Below are positions 8,547 through 19,986 of a stretch of 64,000 nucleotides of DNA, in pieces. Within the stretch, counting starts at the first letter, position 1. Each line of letters opens with the position of its first letter. The stretch is from contig CAKUPC010000002.1 of NCBI GenBank assembly GCA_934675095.1, positions 124,001 to 188,000 on the forward strand. The letters run 5' to 3'. This stretch comes from an uncultured Bacteroidales bacterium (GTDB lineage: Bacteria > Bacteroidota > Bacteroidia > Bacteroidales > UBA932). The translations under genes and the position numbers were made by a program. The notes beneath the pieces were generated by a model. That model did not search any database, had not been told where the DNA came from, and saw nothing but the letters and a program-made list of their open reading frames with translations.

Positions 8547-9844
8547 CGTCCGGACTTTTTGCAGTTTTTGTCAGGGATGGAGAACGTGAGGCGCACTCCG
8601 CTTTCCCAGATGAAGTTGTTTCTGTGGTCGTCGGCAGGAAGGGCGTCGATGTGCCGTCCCGTTCCGAATGTCAGTCCCGTGAACAGGCCCGCTCTCATCC
8701 ACGGAAGTACCGTGTAGCCGGTCTGGATGCGTCCTCCGGCCCCGAACTGCCAGTTGCCGGCATTAAAGACAGGGGTCTTTGCCGCCATGGTCCGTATCTT
8801 TGCCTTAGGGCCGAGGCCCGATATGGCAGGGGAGAGTTCAAGGCTCCATTTCCCGTCCTTGGTCGCGGGGAAGAGGGCGAGGATGTCGAAGTTGAGGCGC
8901 AGTCCATAGTTCTGCCAGAGGACTGAGCTTTCGAGCTCGCTGTAGTAGCCGCCTTCTTTGCCGAGGATAGCCGCGCGGAACTGCTCACCGTCGTTTGAAA
9001 GCCACAGGTTGGCCTCCGAGCAGCAATCCCTTGCTGTCATTCGCGCACCGCCTATGCCCGCGAAGACTTCAAGCGAAAGCCATCCGCTGAACCTGTATCC
9101 GGCGAACAGGCTTCCAGAGCCTCCCGCGTGCGTGCCTCCGGCTCCGAAGCTGCTGAACGAACTTTCGGCGAAGGCGAGGCCGCCTTCAACGCCGGCGTAC
9201 CAGCCCGCGTTGCTGCTGCGGTTCTTTCGCACGTTGCGGCCGGCCTCTTTAGCCGGGGCGCTTTCAGTGGATGCAGATGAAGCTTTTTCAGTGGATGCAG
9301 CTGAGGCGTTTTCGGCAACTATGGCCGAGTTTTTTTCAGCGGCTGTGGCTGAGCCGTTTTCAGAAGAAACCTTCGAAGCGGTCTCGGTCGAAGTCTCCGC
9401 GACTTTCGACGCCTCCGTTTCTTCCTTTGGCTGCGCCTCGGTCTCCTGCCAAGCATTAGCTTCTTTCACCGGCTGCGCCTTTTTCTCCTGCGGCATTTCC
9501 GTTTCTTTTTCCGGCTGCGGTTCCGTCACCCGGACCGGTTGCGGTTCGGCCTCGGGCCGAGTCTCAGTCTTTGCCTCGGGCTTGGCTCCGGCCTCTGTCG
9601 CAGCCTTGTCTTCAGCCTCCGCGGCTGCACTTCTCGTCTCCGGTGATTCTTTTCCAATCACAGAGGTCTCCGATGCTATTATAGGTGTCTCCGGCTCGGC
9701 TTCGGGAGCAGTCTCCGCGACCTCGCTCTCCGCCTCTCTCTCGTGAACCGGTACCGGCATCGTCTTGTCTTCGGACCCATTCCCGGCGCAGCCGGCCAGC
9801 AGAAGAATCGCCGCTGCGGTCGTCAATGATTTCAAGATTTTCAC
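8543..9844 (-). CDS. Outer-membrane beta-barrel lipoprotein with Glu/Ala-rich linker
   Basis: The start was set at GTG 9844, because this gives a lipoprotein signal peptide (ILLLAGC, Cys19); the frame stays open further upstream to 9934. The 433-residue product has a low-complexity region rich in Ala, Glu, Thr, Ser and Pro (about residues 25-210) and then an eight-strand-like barrel of alternating residues beginning WYAGVEGGLAF and ending VRLTFSIPD. The layout suggests a surface-tethered barrel spanning peptidoglycan through the flexible linker, comparable in role to the OmpA-like proteins that accompany fimbriae. First gene of the fimbrillin operon. Confidence 0.7.
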   Translation of the reverse strand: MKILKSLTTAAAILLLAGCAGNGSEDKTMPVPVHEREAESEVAETAPEAEPETPIIASETSVIGKESPETRSAAAEAEDKAATEAGAKPEAKTETRPEAEPQPVRVTEPQPEKETEMPQEKKAQPVKEANAWQETEAQPKEETEASKVAETSTETASKVSSENGSATAAEKNSAIVAENASAASTEKASSASTESAPAKEAGRNVRKNRSSNAGWYAGVEGGLAFAESSFSSFGAGGTHAGGSGSLFAGYRFSGWLSLEVFAGIGGARMTARDCCSEANLWLSNDGEQFRAAILGKEGGYYSELESSVLWQNYGLRLNFDILALFPATKDGKWSLELSPAISGLGPKAKIRTMAAKTPVFNAGNWQFGAGGRIQTGYTVLPWMRAGLFTGLTFGTGRHIDALPADDHRNNFIWESGVRLTFSIPDKNCKKSGR

Positions 9845-9931
9845 TGTTCCCGTGTTTTGTCGTTTATATGATTCGCTTACATACCGTTTTTCGGAATCAT
9901 TCCCTCTGTCGGCAGCACCCGAAAAACTCGG

Positions 9932-9939
9932 CAAAGGTA
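9932..9939 (-). promoter_or_regulatory. -7 box of the fimbrillin operon
   Basis: TACCTTTG on the minus strand (9939-9932), 88 bases ahead of the GTG start of the barrel lipoprotein. The -33 region is not a good match, which would fit a promoter that needs an activator. The neighbouring AraC-type regulator ends 81 bases upstream. Confidence 0.45.
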
Positions 9940-10019
9940 CTTTCTAAAAACTTGAAAGCTGGTGAACGACGGGTTTTGTTTGTGAAAATGGAGGCGGGAA
10001 ATGTCAATTTTTGTGAATT

Positions 10020-11171
10020 TTACTTGATATCCGGGTGGAAGTCCCCGATGAGGCTGCTGTAGTCGAAGGTAATCTTGTTCTTGGCGTAGTTCAGCGCGAA
10101 GCGGTCGCGGAACCCGGCCTCCTCGGCAATCTGGTCGAGCGTCGCCTGGGGGTGAGCCTCCCGGTAGAGCCTCGCGTGCTCGAGACGGAAGGCATTGACG
10201 AAGTTGTAGAAGCCAACCTCGGCGATATACTCCTTCGCGATGGTCTTCTTTCCGTAGTCTATCCTGTCTATGACCTCGGTCTTCAGAAGTCCGGAATTGA
10301 GATACAGCTTTTCAATAATCCCGACAAGTTCCCTGTGAATCTCCTCGCGCTCCCCCTCGCCGGCGAATCCGCCGTCGCTGTCCTCCAGAGAAGGCACGGC
10401 GGCATTTCCCGGATTCCCGTCGGAGACGTCCCCGTCTTCCCCGCATTCAGCCACGGCCGGAGAAGGCCTCTGCGGATGGAGCACCTTCAGCAGGAACAAG
10501 ACCATCCAGACCGTCATCACGATATCTACTCCGAACTTCACCCATCGGCTTTCGGTCAGGAATACCGCCCACGAGAGGATGAACCAGAAGAACGGAAAAT
10601 AAACCACCGTCCTCGCGAACTTGTACGGGAAGTCCTGCTCGCAGGAGTAGTTGTCGTAGTGGTATTTGTCAATCTTGCGCTTCAGCTGCACGGAAATCAC
10701 GGCCGCATAGGACATCAGCAGCAGGCTCGTCGCTCCTCCGGCAATCATCAGGGCGTGCCAGTGGGACTCGACCCATTCCCCGCAGGCCAGCGAGGCGACG
10801 CAGAGCATGCACAGCGCGACGAGCGGAAGCACCGTGAACAGCAGTCCCTGCCGGCTGTCGCAGATGTTCTTGCGGTCGAAGTAGCGTCTGAACAGCAGCG
10901 CGAAGCAGACCGGGTAGTATAGAATCCCGAATATGCTGACATAAATCCACGCCGCTTCGCTCGACGGGTCAATCACATAGGGAAACTGGAGCAGGCAGAC
11001 GGCATAGAAGAACGTCAGCTGCATCCTCGCCGGGTAGTAGTAGTCCGCCGCGTCTCCCGAATAGGGGGCGCAGACATGAAACCACCGCACGATGGCGCAA
11101 AAAATGCCGGCCAGAATGTAGGTCAGGCAGGCATCCGCGAAAAATATATCCGATATGGATTGATAGTTCAT
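10020..11171 (-). CDS. Membrane-embedded AraC-type regulator
   Basis: A 383-residue protein. The first 240 residues hold about six membrane helices. After a Pro/Gly/Asp-rich linker, residues about 285-375 form an AraC-like helix-turn-helix domain (KEYIAEVGFYNFVNAFRLEHA and LDQIAEEAGF), with the second helix less canonical than in soluble AraC proteins. The start is ATG 11171, which lies exactly at the inner edge of a perfect inverted repeat. A GTG at 11177 is inside the repeat arm and less likely. It lies upstream of, and in the same direction as, the fimbrillin operon, making it the natural candidate regulator of that operon or of itself. Confidence 0.75.
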   Translation of the reverse strand: MNYQSISDIFFADACLTYILAGIFCAIVRWFHVCAPYSGDAADYYYPARMQLTFFYAVCLLQFPYVIDPSSEAAWIYVSIFGILYYPVCFALLFRRYFDRKNICDSRQGLLFTVLPLVALCMLCVASLACGEWVESHWHALMIAGGATSLLLMSYAAVISVQLKRKIDKYHYDNYSCEQDFPYKFARTVVYFPFFWFILSWAVFLTESRWVKFGVDIVMTVWMVLFLLKVLHPQRPSPAVAECGEDGDVSDGNPGNAAVPSLEDSDGGFAGEGEREEIHRELVGIIEKLYLNSGLLKTEVIDRIDYGKKTIAKEYIAEVGFYNFVNAFRLEHARLYREAHPQATLDQIAEEAGFRDRFALNYAKNKITFDYSSLIGDFHPDIK

Positions 11172-11248
11172 TTTCACAAACTGCTTTTATCCTGCAAAAT
11201 TAGTGAAAAATTCGACTGAATGTGCGGGATAAAAGCAGTTTGTGAAAA
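11171..11248. repeat. Perfect 22-bp inverted repeat flanking a promoter box
   Basis: The left arm 11171-11192 and the right arm 11227-11248 are exact reverse complements over 22 bases, separated by 34 bases. The spacer contains CAAAATTA at 11195-11202, which on the minus strand is TAATTTTG, a -7 box reading into the membrane AraC gene that starts at 11171. The right arm is 15 bases after the GH97 stop codon. It could be an operator, a read-through hairpin or an invertible element. Confidence 0.85.
11195..11202 (-). promoter_or_regulatory. -7 box inside the inverted repeat
   Basis: TAATTTTG on the minus strand, 23 bases ahead of ATG 11171. Transcription would start within the left arm of the repeat. 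No clear -33 element; that region falls at the edge of the right arm. Confidence 0.45.
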
Positions 11249-11263
11249 TCGGGTTTATGTTAA

Positions 11264-14516
<3,253 letters not shown>

Positions 14517-14660
14517 TTTTCATTCTTTTTCTCATCAGGCGTGTACTCCCGGTACACTCTTCGGTGTAAAGATACGCCTTTTTAGGCTTTGTTTCATCAA
14601 AAATAGTGAAAATGACGGATTCGGATCATAATTTTGTCCGTTCTAAAAATATATGTGTGT

Positions 14661-15752
14661 ATGAAAAGAATCGTTTTTTTACTTATTGCGGCGACGGCTT
14701 TCGTTGCCCTTGTGGCGTCATGTGACAAGGAAAAGACTGAAGAACCGGGACTCCCGGCGAGTGCCGTGTCGCTCTCGGAGGTTAACTGGGTCATCGACTA
14801 TACGGCTCAGACAGTGAGGGTCGGATTCACGGTCGATAAGCCTCGCGACGGGGTGGAGGTCACTTTCTCAACAAAGGCGGACTGGGTGAAGATAGGCGTT
14901 CCGGCTGATGGGGAAGCGGCGTTTGAGGTTTCGGAAAATGACCTTCGGACGCAGGAGCGCACGGCGGAGATTTTCGTCGGCTATGATGACCTCGACCCGC
15001 AGACCATAATGCTGACGCAGGGCTATCTGCAGGCGCGAATTGTGCTCGGCCGTGAGAATGAGTCCGTTGACTGTCAGGCGCAGGAGGTGCTCGTGCCTGT
15101 TGAGGTTCTTGATCCGATTGAGGGCGAGAGTTTCACTGCGGAAGGCGGCCTGGAATGGTTCTCGGTTGAGCCTGAGAGTGACGGTGTCAGGCTCAAGGTG
15201 CAGGAAAATGCGACCGGAGCAGACCGGTCGTCGTCAGTGACGGTCGGTTATCCAGGCGCAGAGCCTGTTAGCCTCATGCTGGTGCAGAAGGACGTGAAGG
15301 AATACGAGACCATCACGGGCATAAGATGGGCTCTGAACAACTGCGGCTACAGCGAGGAGAATCCGTATGGGATACTATATAATTGGAAGGAGCGCGAGAC
15401 CGCCTGTCCGGAAGGGTGGCGGCCGGCAGACTATAAGGAAATGGGCATCCTTTTTTCCAACGCTTCGGAGTGGACCTCCCACAATGGCATGAATGGTCGC
15501 TGGTATTCCGGAAAGACATCATATTCCAAGGAAGTGCCTCAGGTTTTCCTGCCGGCGGCCGGAGCTTGTTGGGACGGCACATTCCGTGGTCAGGGAGAAA
15601 ATGGGTATTATTGGACCGATGAACTGATTAACTCGGGGACAAGTGTGCGCGGGCGCTTGCTCTCGAAGGACAATGGGGGTTCTTACAGCACAACGACTCT
15701 GAGCACAACAAATGAAAAGTCCCGCCACTCGCTCCGCTGTGTGAGGAATTGA
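14661..15752 (+). CDS. BACON/FISUMP domain lipoprotein
   Basis: A 363-residue lipoprotein (lipobox ALVASC, Cys21 from ATG 14661; an upstream in-frame TTG at 14634 would spoil the signal peptide). Two BACON-like beta-sandwiches occupy about residues 30-210 (ADWVKIGV, IFVGYDD, IMLTQ). The C-terminal 150 residues fit the Fibrobacter succinogenes major paralogous (FISUMP) domain: ILYNWKE, ACPEGWRPAD, VFLPAAGACW, RHSLRCVRN. BACON domains bind carbohydrate or mucin in some gut Bacteroidales enzymes. It ends 118 bases before rplC, in the place rpsJ usually holds. A possible -7 box TAATTTTG lies at 14629-14636. Confidence 0.8.
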   Translation: MKRIVFLLIAATAFVALVASCDKEKTEEPGLPASAVSLSEVNWVIDYTAQTVRVGFTVDKPRDGVEVTFSTKADWVKIGVPADGEAAFEVSENDLRTQERTAEIFVGYDDLDPQTIMLTQGYLQARIVLGRENESVDCQAQEVLVPVEVLDPIEGESFTAEGGLEWFSVEPESDGVRLKVQENATGADRSSSVTVGYPGAEPVSLMLVQKDVKEYETITGIRWALNNCGYSEENPYGILYNWKERETACPEGWRPADYKEMGILFSNASEWTSHNGMNGRWYSGKTSYSKEVPQVFLPAAGACWDGTFRGQGENGYYWTDELINSGTSVRGRLLSKDNGGSYSTTTLSTTNEKSRHSLRCVRN

Positions 15753-15779
15753 AAAATTTTGCGAAATTTCGCGTAATCC

Positions 15780-15810
15780 ATTGAAAAATAAAAATTTAGT
15801 CGTATATTTG
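15780..15810 (+). promoter_or_regulatory. Promoter of the rplC-rpsC block
   Basis: ATTG at 15780-15783, 19 bases, TATATTTG at 15803-15810: an excellent Bacteroidetes consensus. The RNA should begin near 15816, at a 7-bp hairpin (CCGCAAA 15815-15821 with TTTGCGG 15827-15833). It shows that rplC starts its own transcript here. Confidence 0.75.
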
Positions 15811-15870
15811 CAGCCCGCAAAAAGGCTTTGCGGAGTTTAAAGTATTTATAATCAATAAATTAATCAACCA

Positions 15871-16494
15871 ATGCCTGGATTAATTGGAAAGAAAATCGGA
15901 ATGACTTCCGTTTTCGGTGCTGATGGAAAAAATCTTCCATGCACCGTTATTGAGGCTGGTCCATGTGTTGTCACGCAAATTCGTACAGTCGAGAAAGATG
16001 GTTACGCCGCTGTACAGCTTGCCTATGACGAAATCTCGGAGAAGCATGCCAGCAAGCCTCTCAAGGGGCACTTTGAAAAGGCAGGAACCACCCCTAAGCG
16101 CAAGCTTGTCGAGTTCAAGGCAGACTTCGCTCAGGATCTCAAGCTCGGCGACACCCTCACGCTGACTGATGTCTTCGCGGACACCACCTTCGTCGATGTC
16201 GTCGGAACGTCCAAGGGTAAGGGATTTCAGGGCGTCGTGAAGCGTCACGGCTTCGCCGGCGTCGGCGGCACCACTCACGGTCAGCACAACCGCCTCCGTC
16301 ACCCTGGTTCTCTGGGAGCCTGCTCATGGCCTTCACGCGTGTTCCCTGGAATGCGTATGGCAGGTCACATGGGCAATGAGAGGGTTAAGGTATTTAACCT
16401 TCAGGTAATCAAGCTCATCCCTGAGAACAATCTCATCGTTGTCAAAGGCTCAGTACCTGGAGCCAAGGGTTCTTATGTAATTTTGGAGGACTAA
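15871..16494 (+). CDS. rplC: 50S ribosomal protein L3
   Basis: A 207-residue L3, an early assembly protein near the peptidyl transferase centre. The start [15 protein letters not shown] and the long central loop ([37 protein letters not shown]) are diagnostic. It heads its transcript; rpsJ (S10), which precedes rplC in most bacteria, is absent here. The rplD Shine-Dalgarno sequence lies within its last codons. Confidence 0.98.
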   Translation: MPGLIGKKIGMTSVFGADGKNLPCTVIEAGPCVVTQIRTVEKDGYAAVQLAYDEISEKHASKPLKGHFEKAGTTPKRKLVEFKADFAQDLKLGDTLTLTDVFADTTFVDVVGTSKGKGFQGVVKRHGFAGVGGTTHGQHNRLRHPGSLGACSWPSRVFPGMRMAGHMGNERVKVFNLQVIKLIPENNLIVVKGSVPGAKGSYVILED

Positions 16495-16497
16495 GCT

Positions 16498-17127
16498 ATG
16501 GAATTATCAGTAATTAAGATTGACGGAACAGAATCCGGAAAGAAGGTAGTCCTCAACGACGAAATCTTCGGCATCACTCCGAACGATCACGCGATTTACC
16601 TTGACGTCAAGCAGTATCTCGCGAACCAGCGTCACGGCAATGCCAAGACCAAGGACCGCAGCGAGGTTTCTTACAGTACAAGAAAGCTCATCCGTCAGAA
16701 AGGTTCAGGCGGTGCGCGTCACGGCAGTTTGAAGGCAAACATCTATGTCGGCGGAGGTCGCGTGTTCGGTCCGAAGCCTCACTTCTACGGCTTCAAGCTC
16801 AACAAGAAGCTCAAGCAGCTCGCACGTTTCTCAGCCCTTTCATACAAGGCGCAGGAGAACGCGATTGTCGTTGTCGAGCCGTTCACCATGGACGCGCCTA
16901 AGACAAAGGAGTTCATCAAGATTCTCGGCAACATCAAGGCCGGTGACAGGAAGGTGCTCTTCGTGCTTCCGTCGAACTCCGACAACATTTACCTTTCATC
17001 ACGTAACCTTCCTGAAGTGAAAGTCACCACCGTTGACGAAATCAGCACCTACGCGATTATGAATTCAAATTCGCTCGTGCTCGTCGATGGCGTACAGGAC
17101 ATTCTCGCCGCAAGGATCAAACGCTAA
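16498..17127 (+). CDS. rplD: 50S ribosomal protein L4
   Basis: A 209-residue L4, which lines the exit tunnel with its extended loop ([31 protein letters not shown]). The normal length and conserved core support a full gene. It is three bases after rplC and preceded by GGAGGACTAAGCTATG, a strong Shine-Dalgarno cassette nearly identical to those of rplR and rpmD. L4 of E. coli represses its own operon; no comparable leader can be shown here. Confidence 0.98.
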   Translation: MELSVIKIDGTESGKKVVLNDEIFGITPNDHAIYLDVKQYLANQRHGNAKTKDRSEVSYSTRKLIRQKGSGGARHGSLKANIYVGGGRVFGPKPHFYGFKLNKKLKQLARFSALSYKAQENAIVVVEPFTMDAPKTKEFIKILGNIKAGDRKVLFVLPSNSDNIYLSSRNLPEVKVTTVDEISTYAIMNSNSLVLVDGVQDILAARIKR

Positions 17128-17133
17128 AAAGAG

Positions 17134-17424
17134 ATGGGAATTTTAATTAAGCCAATAGTAACTGAAAAGATGACGGTTCTGGGCGAAAAGTTGAACCGCT
17201 ATGGCTTCATCGTGGATCGTGAGGCCAACAAACTTCAGATCAAGGCTGCCGTAGAGCAGGCCTACAACGTGACTGTTGCTGATGTCAACACCATCAACTA
17301 TCACGGCAAGAAGAAATCCCGCTACACAAAGGCCGGTATGCTTCGTGGTCGCATGAACCACTACAAGAAGGCTATCGTTACCCTTGCAGGCGAGGACAAG
17401 ATTGATTTCTACAGCAACATCTAA
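17134..17424 (+). CDS. rplW: 50S ribosomal protein L23
   Basis: A 96-residue L23, which sits at the tunnel exit and docks trigger factor and SRP. Family points are the start ILIKPIVTEKMT, the YGFIVDREANK strand and the basic KKKSRYTKAG loop. Six bases after rplD. Confidence 0.97.
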   Translation: MGILIKPIVTEKMTVLGEKLNRYGFIVDREANKLQIKAAVEQAYNVTVADVNTINYHGKKKSRYTKAGMLRGRMNHYKKAIVTLAGEDKIDFYSNI

Positions 17425-17439
17425 CAGGAGGAAACGGTT

Positions 17440-18264
17440 ATGGCAGTCAGAAAATTCAAACCGGTAACTCCGGGACAGAGAAACAAGGTAATCAGCGCGT
17501 TCGACGACATTACCTGCAAGAAACCTGAGAAATCACTCCTCGAACCTCTCAAGAGCTCCGGCGGACGTAACAATCAGGGTAAGATGACCATGCGCTACAT
17601 CGGCGGCGGTCACAAGAAGATGTACCGTGTAATCGACTTCCTTCGCGCGAAGGACGACTGCAAGGCTACAGTCATGACAATCGAATATGACCCGAACCGC
17701 AGCGCGCGCATCGCGCTCGTTCAGTACGAGGACGGAGTGAAGAAGTACATCATCGCTCCTAACGGACTCAAGGTCGGTCAGGTCATCGCATCCGGCTCGG
17801 GAGTTGCTCCTGAGGTCGGCAACACTCTTCCTCTTGGGGAAATTCCGCTCGGTACACTCGTTCACAACATCGAGCTTCGTCCGGGACAGGGCGCCGCAAT
17901 GGCGCGTTCTGCCGGAACTTACGCACAGCTCGCAGCACGTGAGGGCAACTACGCCATCCTCCGTCTCCCTTCAGGCGAGACCCGCATGGTACTCTGCACC
18001 TGCCGTGCAACTGTCGGAACAGTGTCAAATCCGGATCACAATTTGGAGTCGCACGGAAAGGCGGGACGCAGAAGATGGCTCGGCCGTCGTCCTCGCAACC
18101 GCGGCGTTGTAATGAACCCGGTAGATCACCCTATGGGTGGTGGTGAAGGCCGTGCATCCGGTGGACATCCGCGTTCACGCAAGGGCATGCCGGCTAAGGG
18201 CTACAAGACACGTAATCCTAAGGCTACTTCAAATAAGTTCATTATTGAAAGAAGGAAAAAATAA
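17440..18264 (+). CDS. rplB: 50S ribosomal protein L2
   Basis: A 274-residue L2, a core protein needed for peptidyl transfer and subunit joining. Diagnostic parts are [13 protein letters not shown], the [18 protein letters not shown] motif and the basic tail. A textbook AGGAGGAA at 17426-17433 precedes the start, which is unusual in a phylum that mostly initiates without Shine-Dalgarno pairing. Confidence 0.98.
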   Translation: MAVRKFKPVTPGQRNKVISAFDDITCKKPEKSLLEPLKSSGGRNNQGKMTMRYIGGGHKKMYRVIDFLRAKDDCKATVMTIEYDPNRSARIALVQYEDGVKKYIIAPNGLKVGQVIASGSGVAPEVGNTLPLGEIPLGTLVHNIELRPGQGAAMARSAGTYAQLAAREGNYAILRLPSGETRMVLCTCRATVGTVSNPDHNLESHGKAGRRRWLGRRPRNRGVVMNPVDHPMGGGEGRASGGHPRSRKGMPAKGYKTRNPKATSNKFIIERRKK

Positions 18265-18285
18265 CGGAATAAAACTTAAGAGATT

Positions 18286-18555
18286 ATGAGTCGTTCATTA
18301 AGAAAAGGTCCTTATATTCAGGAAGCCCTTGAAAAGAGAATTCTTGCTATGAATGAGGGTAGCATGAAGAAAGAGGTTGTCAAGACTTGGTCACGTGCAA
18401 GTATGATCTCTCCTGATTTCGTCGGTCACACCATCGCAGTTCATAACGGAAATAAGTTTATTCCTGTTTATGTCACTGAAAACATGGTCGGACACAAGCT
18501 CGGGGAGTTCGCGCCTACCAGAACATTCAGAGGCCATTCGGGCAATCGTAAATAA
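18286..18555 (+). CDS. rpsS: 30S ribosomal protein S19
   Basis: An 89-residue S19, which binds the 16S head with S13 and contacts the A-site finger. Start [18 protein letters not shown] and the ending [15 protein letters not shown] are typical. No Shine-Dalgarno sequence precedes it. Confidence 0.97.
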   Translation: MSRSLRKGPYIQEALEKRILAMNEGSMKKEVVKTWSRASMISPDFVGHTIAVHNGNKFIPVYVTENMVGHKLGEFAPTRTFRGHSGNRK

Positions 18556-18575
18556 TTTTAAATGAGAAAGTAATT

Positions 18576-18998
18576 ATGGGAGCTCGTAAAAGACAAATGG
18601 CCGAGAGGCAGAAAGAAATAAAGAGGCAGACAGCCATCGCGAAGGCTAATGACGTTCCTACATCTCCGCGCAAGATGCGTCTCGTTGCAGACATCATCCG
18701 CGGCGTTGAAGTGAACCGCGCCCTCGATATCCTCAAATTCTCCAAGAAGCACGCTTCAGTTACGCTTCAGACGCTCGTTCGCAGCGCCATCGCAAACTGG
18801 GAAGCAAAGAATCCGGAGAATACGAAGGAACTTGACAACGGTAATGTTTACATCAAGACCATCATGGTCGATGAAGGTCGCACACTCAAGAGAATCCGTC
18901 CTTGCCCGCAGGGAAGGGCCGGCAGGATCCGCAAGCGTTCCAACCACGTTACTGTAATTCTTGACGTTAAGAAACCATCAACAACAGTGGAGGAATAA
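18576..18998 (+). CDS. rplV: 50S ribosomal protein L22
   Basis: A 140-residue L22, which lines the exit tunnel with its beta hairpin ([20 protein letters not shown]). The core begins at [15 protein letters not shown]. The first 25 residues are a basic, glutamine-rich extension beyond the usual 110-residue length, as often seen in Bacteroidetes. Confidence 0.97.
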   Translation: MGARKRQMAERQKEIKRQTAIAKANDVPTSPRKMRLVADIIRGVEVNRALDILKFSKKHASVTLQTLVRSAIANWEAKNPENTKELDNGNVYIKTIMVDEGRTLKRIRPCPQGRAGRIRKRSNHVTVILDVKKPSTTVEE

Positions 18999-19002
18999 GA
19001 AT

Positions 19003-19755
19003 ATGGGACAGAAAACAAATCCTATCAGCAACAGAATCGGTATCACCCGTGGTTGGGACTCTAACTGGTGTGGTGGTAACTATGCGGAGAAAATCGCGGA
19101 GGACTACAAGATTCGCAAGTATCTTGAAAGCCGTCTCGCGAAGGCAAGCCTTTCAAAGATTGTAATTGAGAGGACTCTCAAGCTCATCACCGTGACAATT
19201 CACGCGGCAAGACCGGGTGTCATCATCGGCAAGGGCGGCACAGCCGTTGACCAGCTTAAGGAAGAGCTCAAGAAGGTGACTTCAAAGGATGTTCAGATTA
19301 ACATCTACGAGGTCAAGAAGCCTGAGATTGACGCTCACATCGTGGCTGATTCAATCGCGCGCCAGATTGAGGGCCGTGTTTCCTACCGTCGTGCAATCAA
19401 GATGGCCATCGCTTCCACCATGCGTGTCGGAGCCGAGGGCATCAAGATTCAGATCAGCGGCCGTGTAGGCGGCGCCGAGATGGCAAGAAGCGAGATGATT
19501 AAGGAAGGCCGTACGCCGCTTCACACTTTCCGTGCGGACATCGACTACGCGCTTGCAGAGGCTCACACCAAGGTGGGTGTCCTCGGAGTGAAGGTCTGGA
19601 TCTGCAACGGCGAGGTCTATGGCAAGAAGGATCTCTCTCCTAACGCAGGCATCGCTGCTCAGCAGGCTCAGGGCGGAAACTCCGGCCGTGGCGGCGAGCG
19701 TCGCGGAGGACGCGGGGATCGTCGCGGCGACCGCAGAAATCGCGATCGTAAGTAA
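19003..19755 (+). CDS. rpsC: 30S ribosomal protein S3
   Basis: A 250-residue S3, part of the mRNA entry channel and helicase site. The KH domain motif [18 protein letters not shown] and the C-terminal domain with [15 protein letters not shown] are clear. The last 35 residues are a Gly/Arg/Asp-rich tail ([18 protein letters not shown]), probably disordered and RNA-binding. Start ATG 19003 with GGAGGA at 18989-18994. In nearly all bacteria rplP follows; here transcription stops instead. Confidence 0.97.
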   Translation: MGQKTNPISNRIGITRGWDSNWCGGNYAEKIAEDYKIRKYLESRLAKASLSKIVIERTLKLITVTIHAARPGVIIGKGGTAVDQLKEELKKVTSKDVQINIYEVKKPEIDAHIVADSIARQIEGRVSYRRAIKMAIASTMRVGAEGIKIQISGRVGGAEMARSEMIKEGRTPLHTFRADIDYALAEAHTKVGVLGVKVWICNGEVYGKKDLSPNAGIAAQQAQGGNSGRGGERRGGRGDRRGDRRNRDRK

Positions 19756-19795
19756 TACGGAGCGAAGAAAAAGCGACCTGCTTCGTTGCATGTGA

Positions 19796-19850
19796 ATTTC
19801 AAATCCTCACAACCGTGAGGTTGCTCCGGTGTTGAAATCCCCATTGCGCC
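19796..19850 (+). other. Structured 3' region with competing hairpins
   Basis: Between the rpsC stop and the terminator, CCTCAC-AACC-GTGAGG (19805-19820) can form one hairpin and CAACC-GTGA-GGTTG (19810-19823) another that excludes it. Both are enclosed by ATTTCAA and TTGAAAT arms (about 19796-19802 and 19834-19840). It could be a small intergenic repeat or an RNA element. No protein frame is evident. Confidence 0.4.
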
Positions 19851-19892
19851 TTGCATCTCATCTTTTTCTTCATCTCCTAATTTCAGATATTT

Positions 19893-19936
19893 GAAAAGAA
19901 GCCAATTGGAAATTTCCAGTTGGCTTCTTTTTTTTC
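19893..19936. terminator. Bidirectional terminator between rpsC and uvrC
   Basis: A 16-bp stem with one G-T pair (19897-19912 with 19913-19928) around GGAAATTTCC, followed by a run of eight T and preceded by four A. It ends the rplC-rpsC transcript and, on the other strand, the pnuC-uvrC transcript. Confidence 0.85.
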
Positions 19937-19986
19937 TGTGTGATTGATTGCTGAATTTTGCCCTTCTTTAAAGGCTTTTGGGCACC

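Noticed and set aside
8958..9746. A 262-codon plus-strand Ser/Ala-rich frame
   Set aside because: It is the mirror of the Glu/Ala low-complexity linker of the barrel lipoprotein on the minus strand.
15753..15870. Search for rpsJ ahead of rplC
   Set aside because: Only a promoter and a short leader are present; no S10 coding sequence in any frame.
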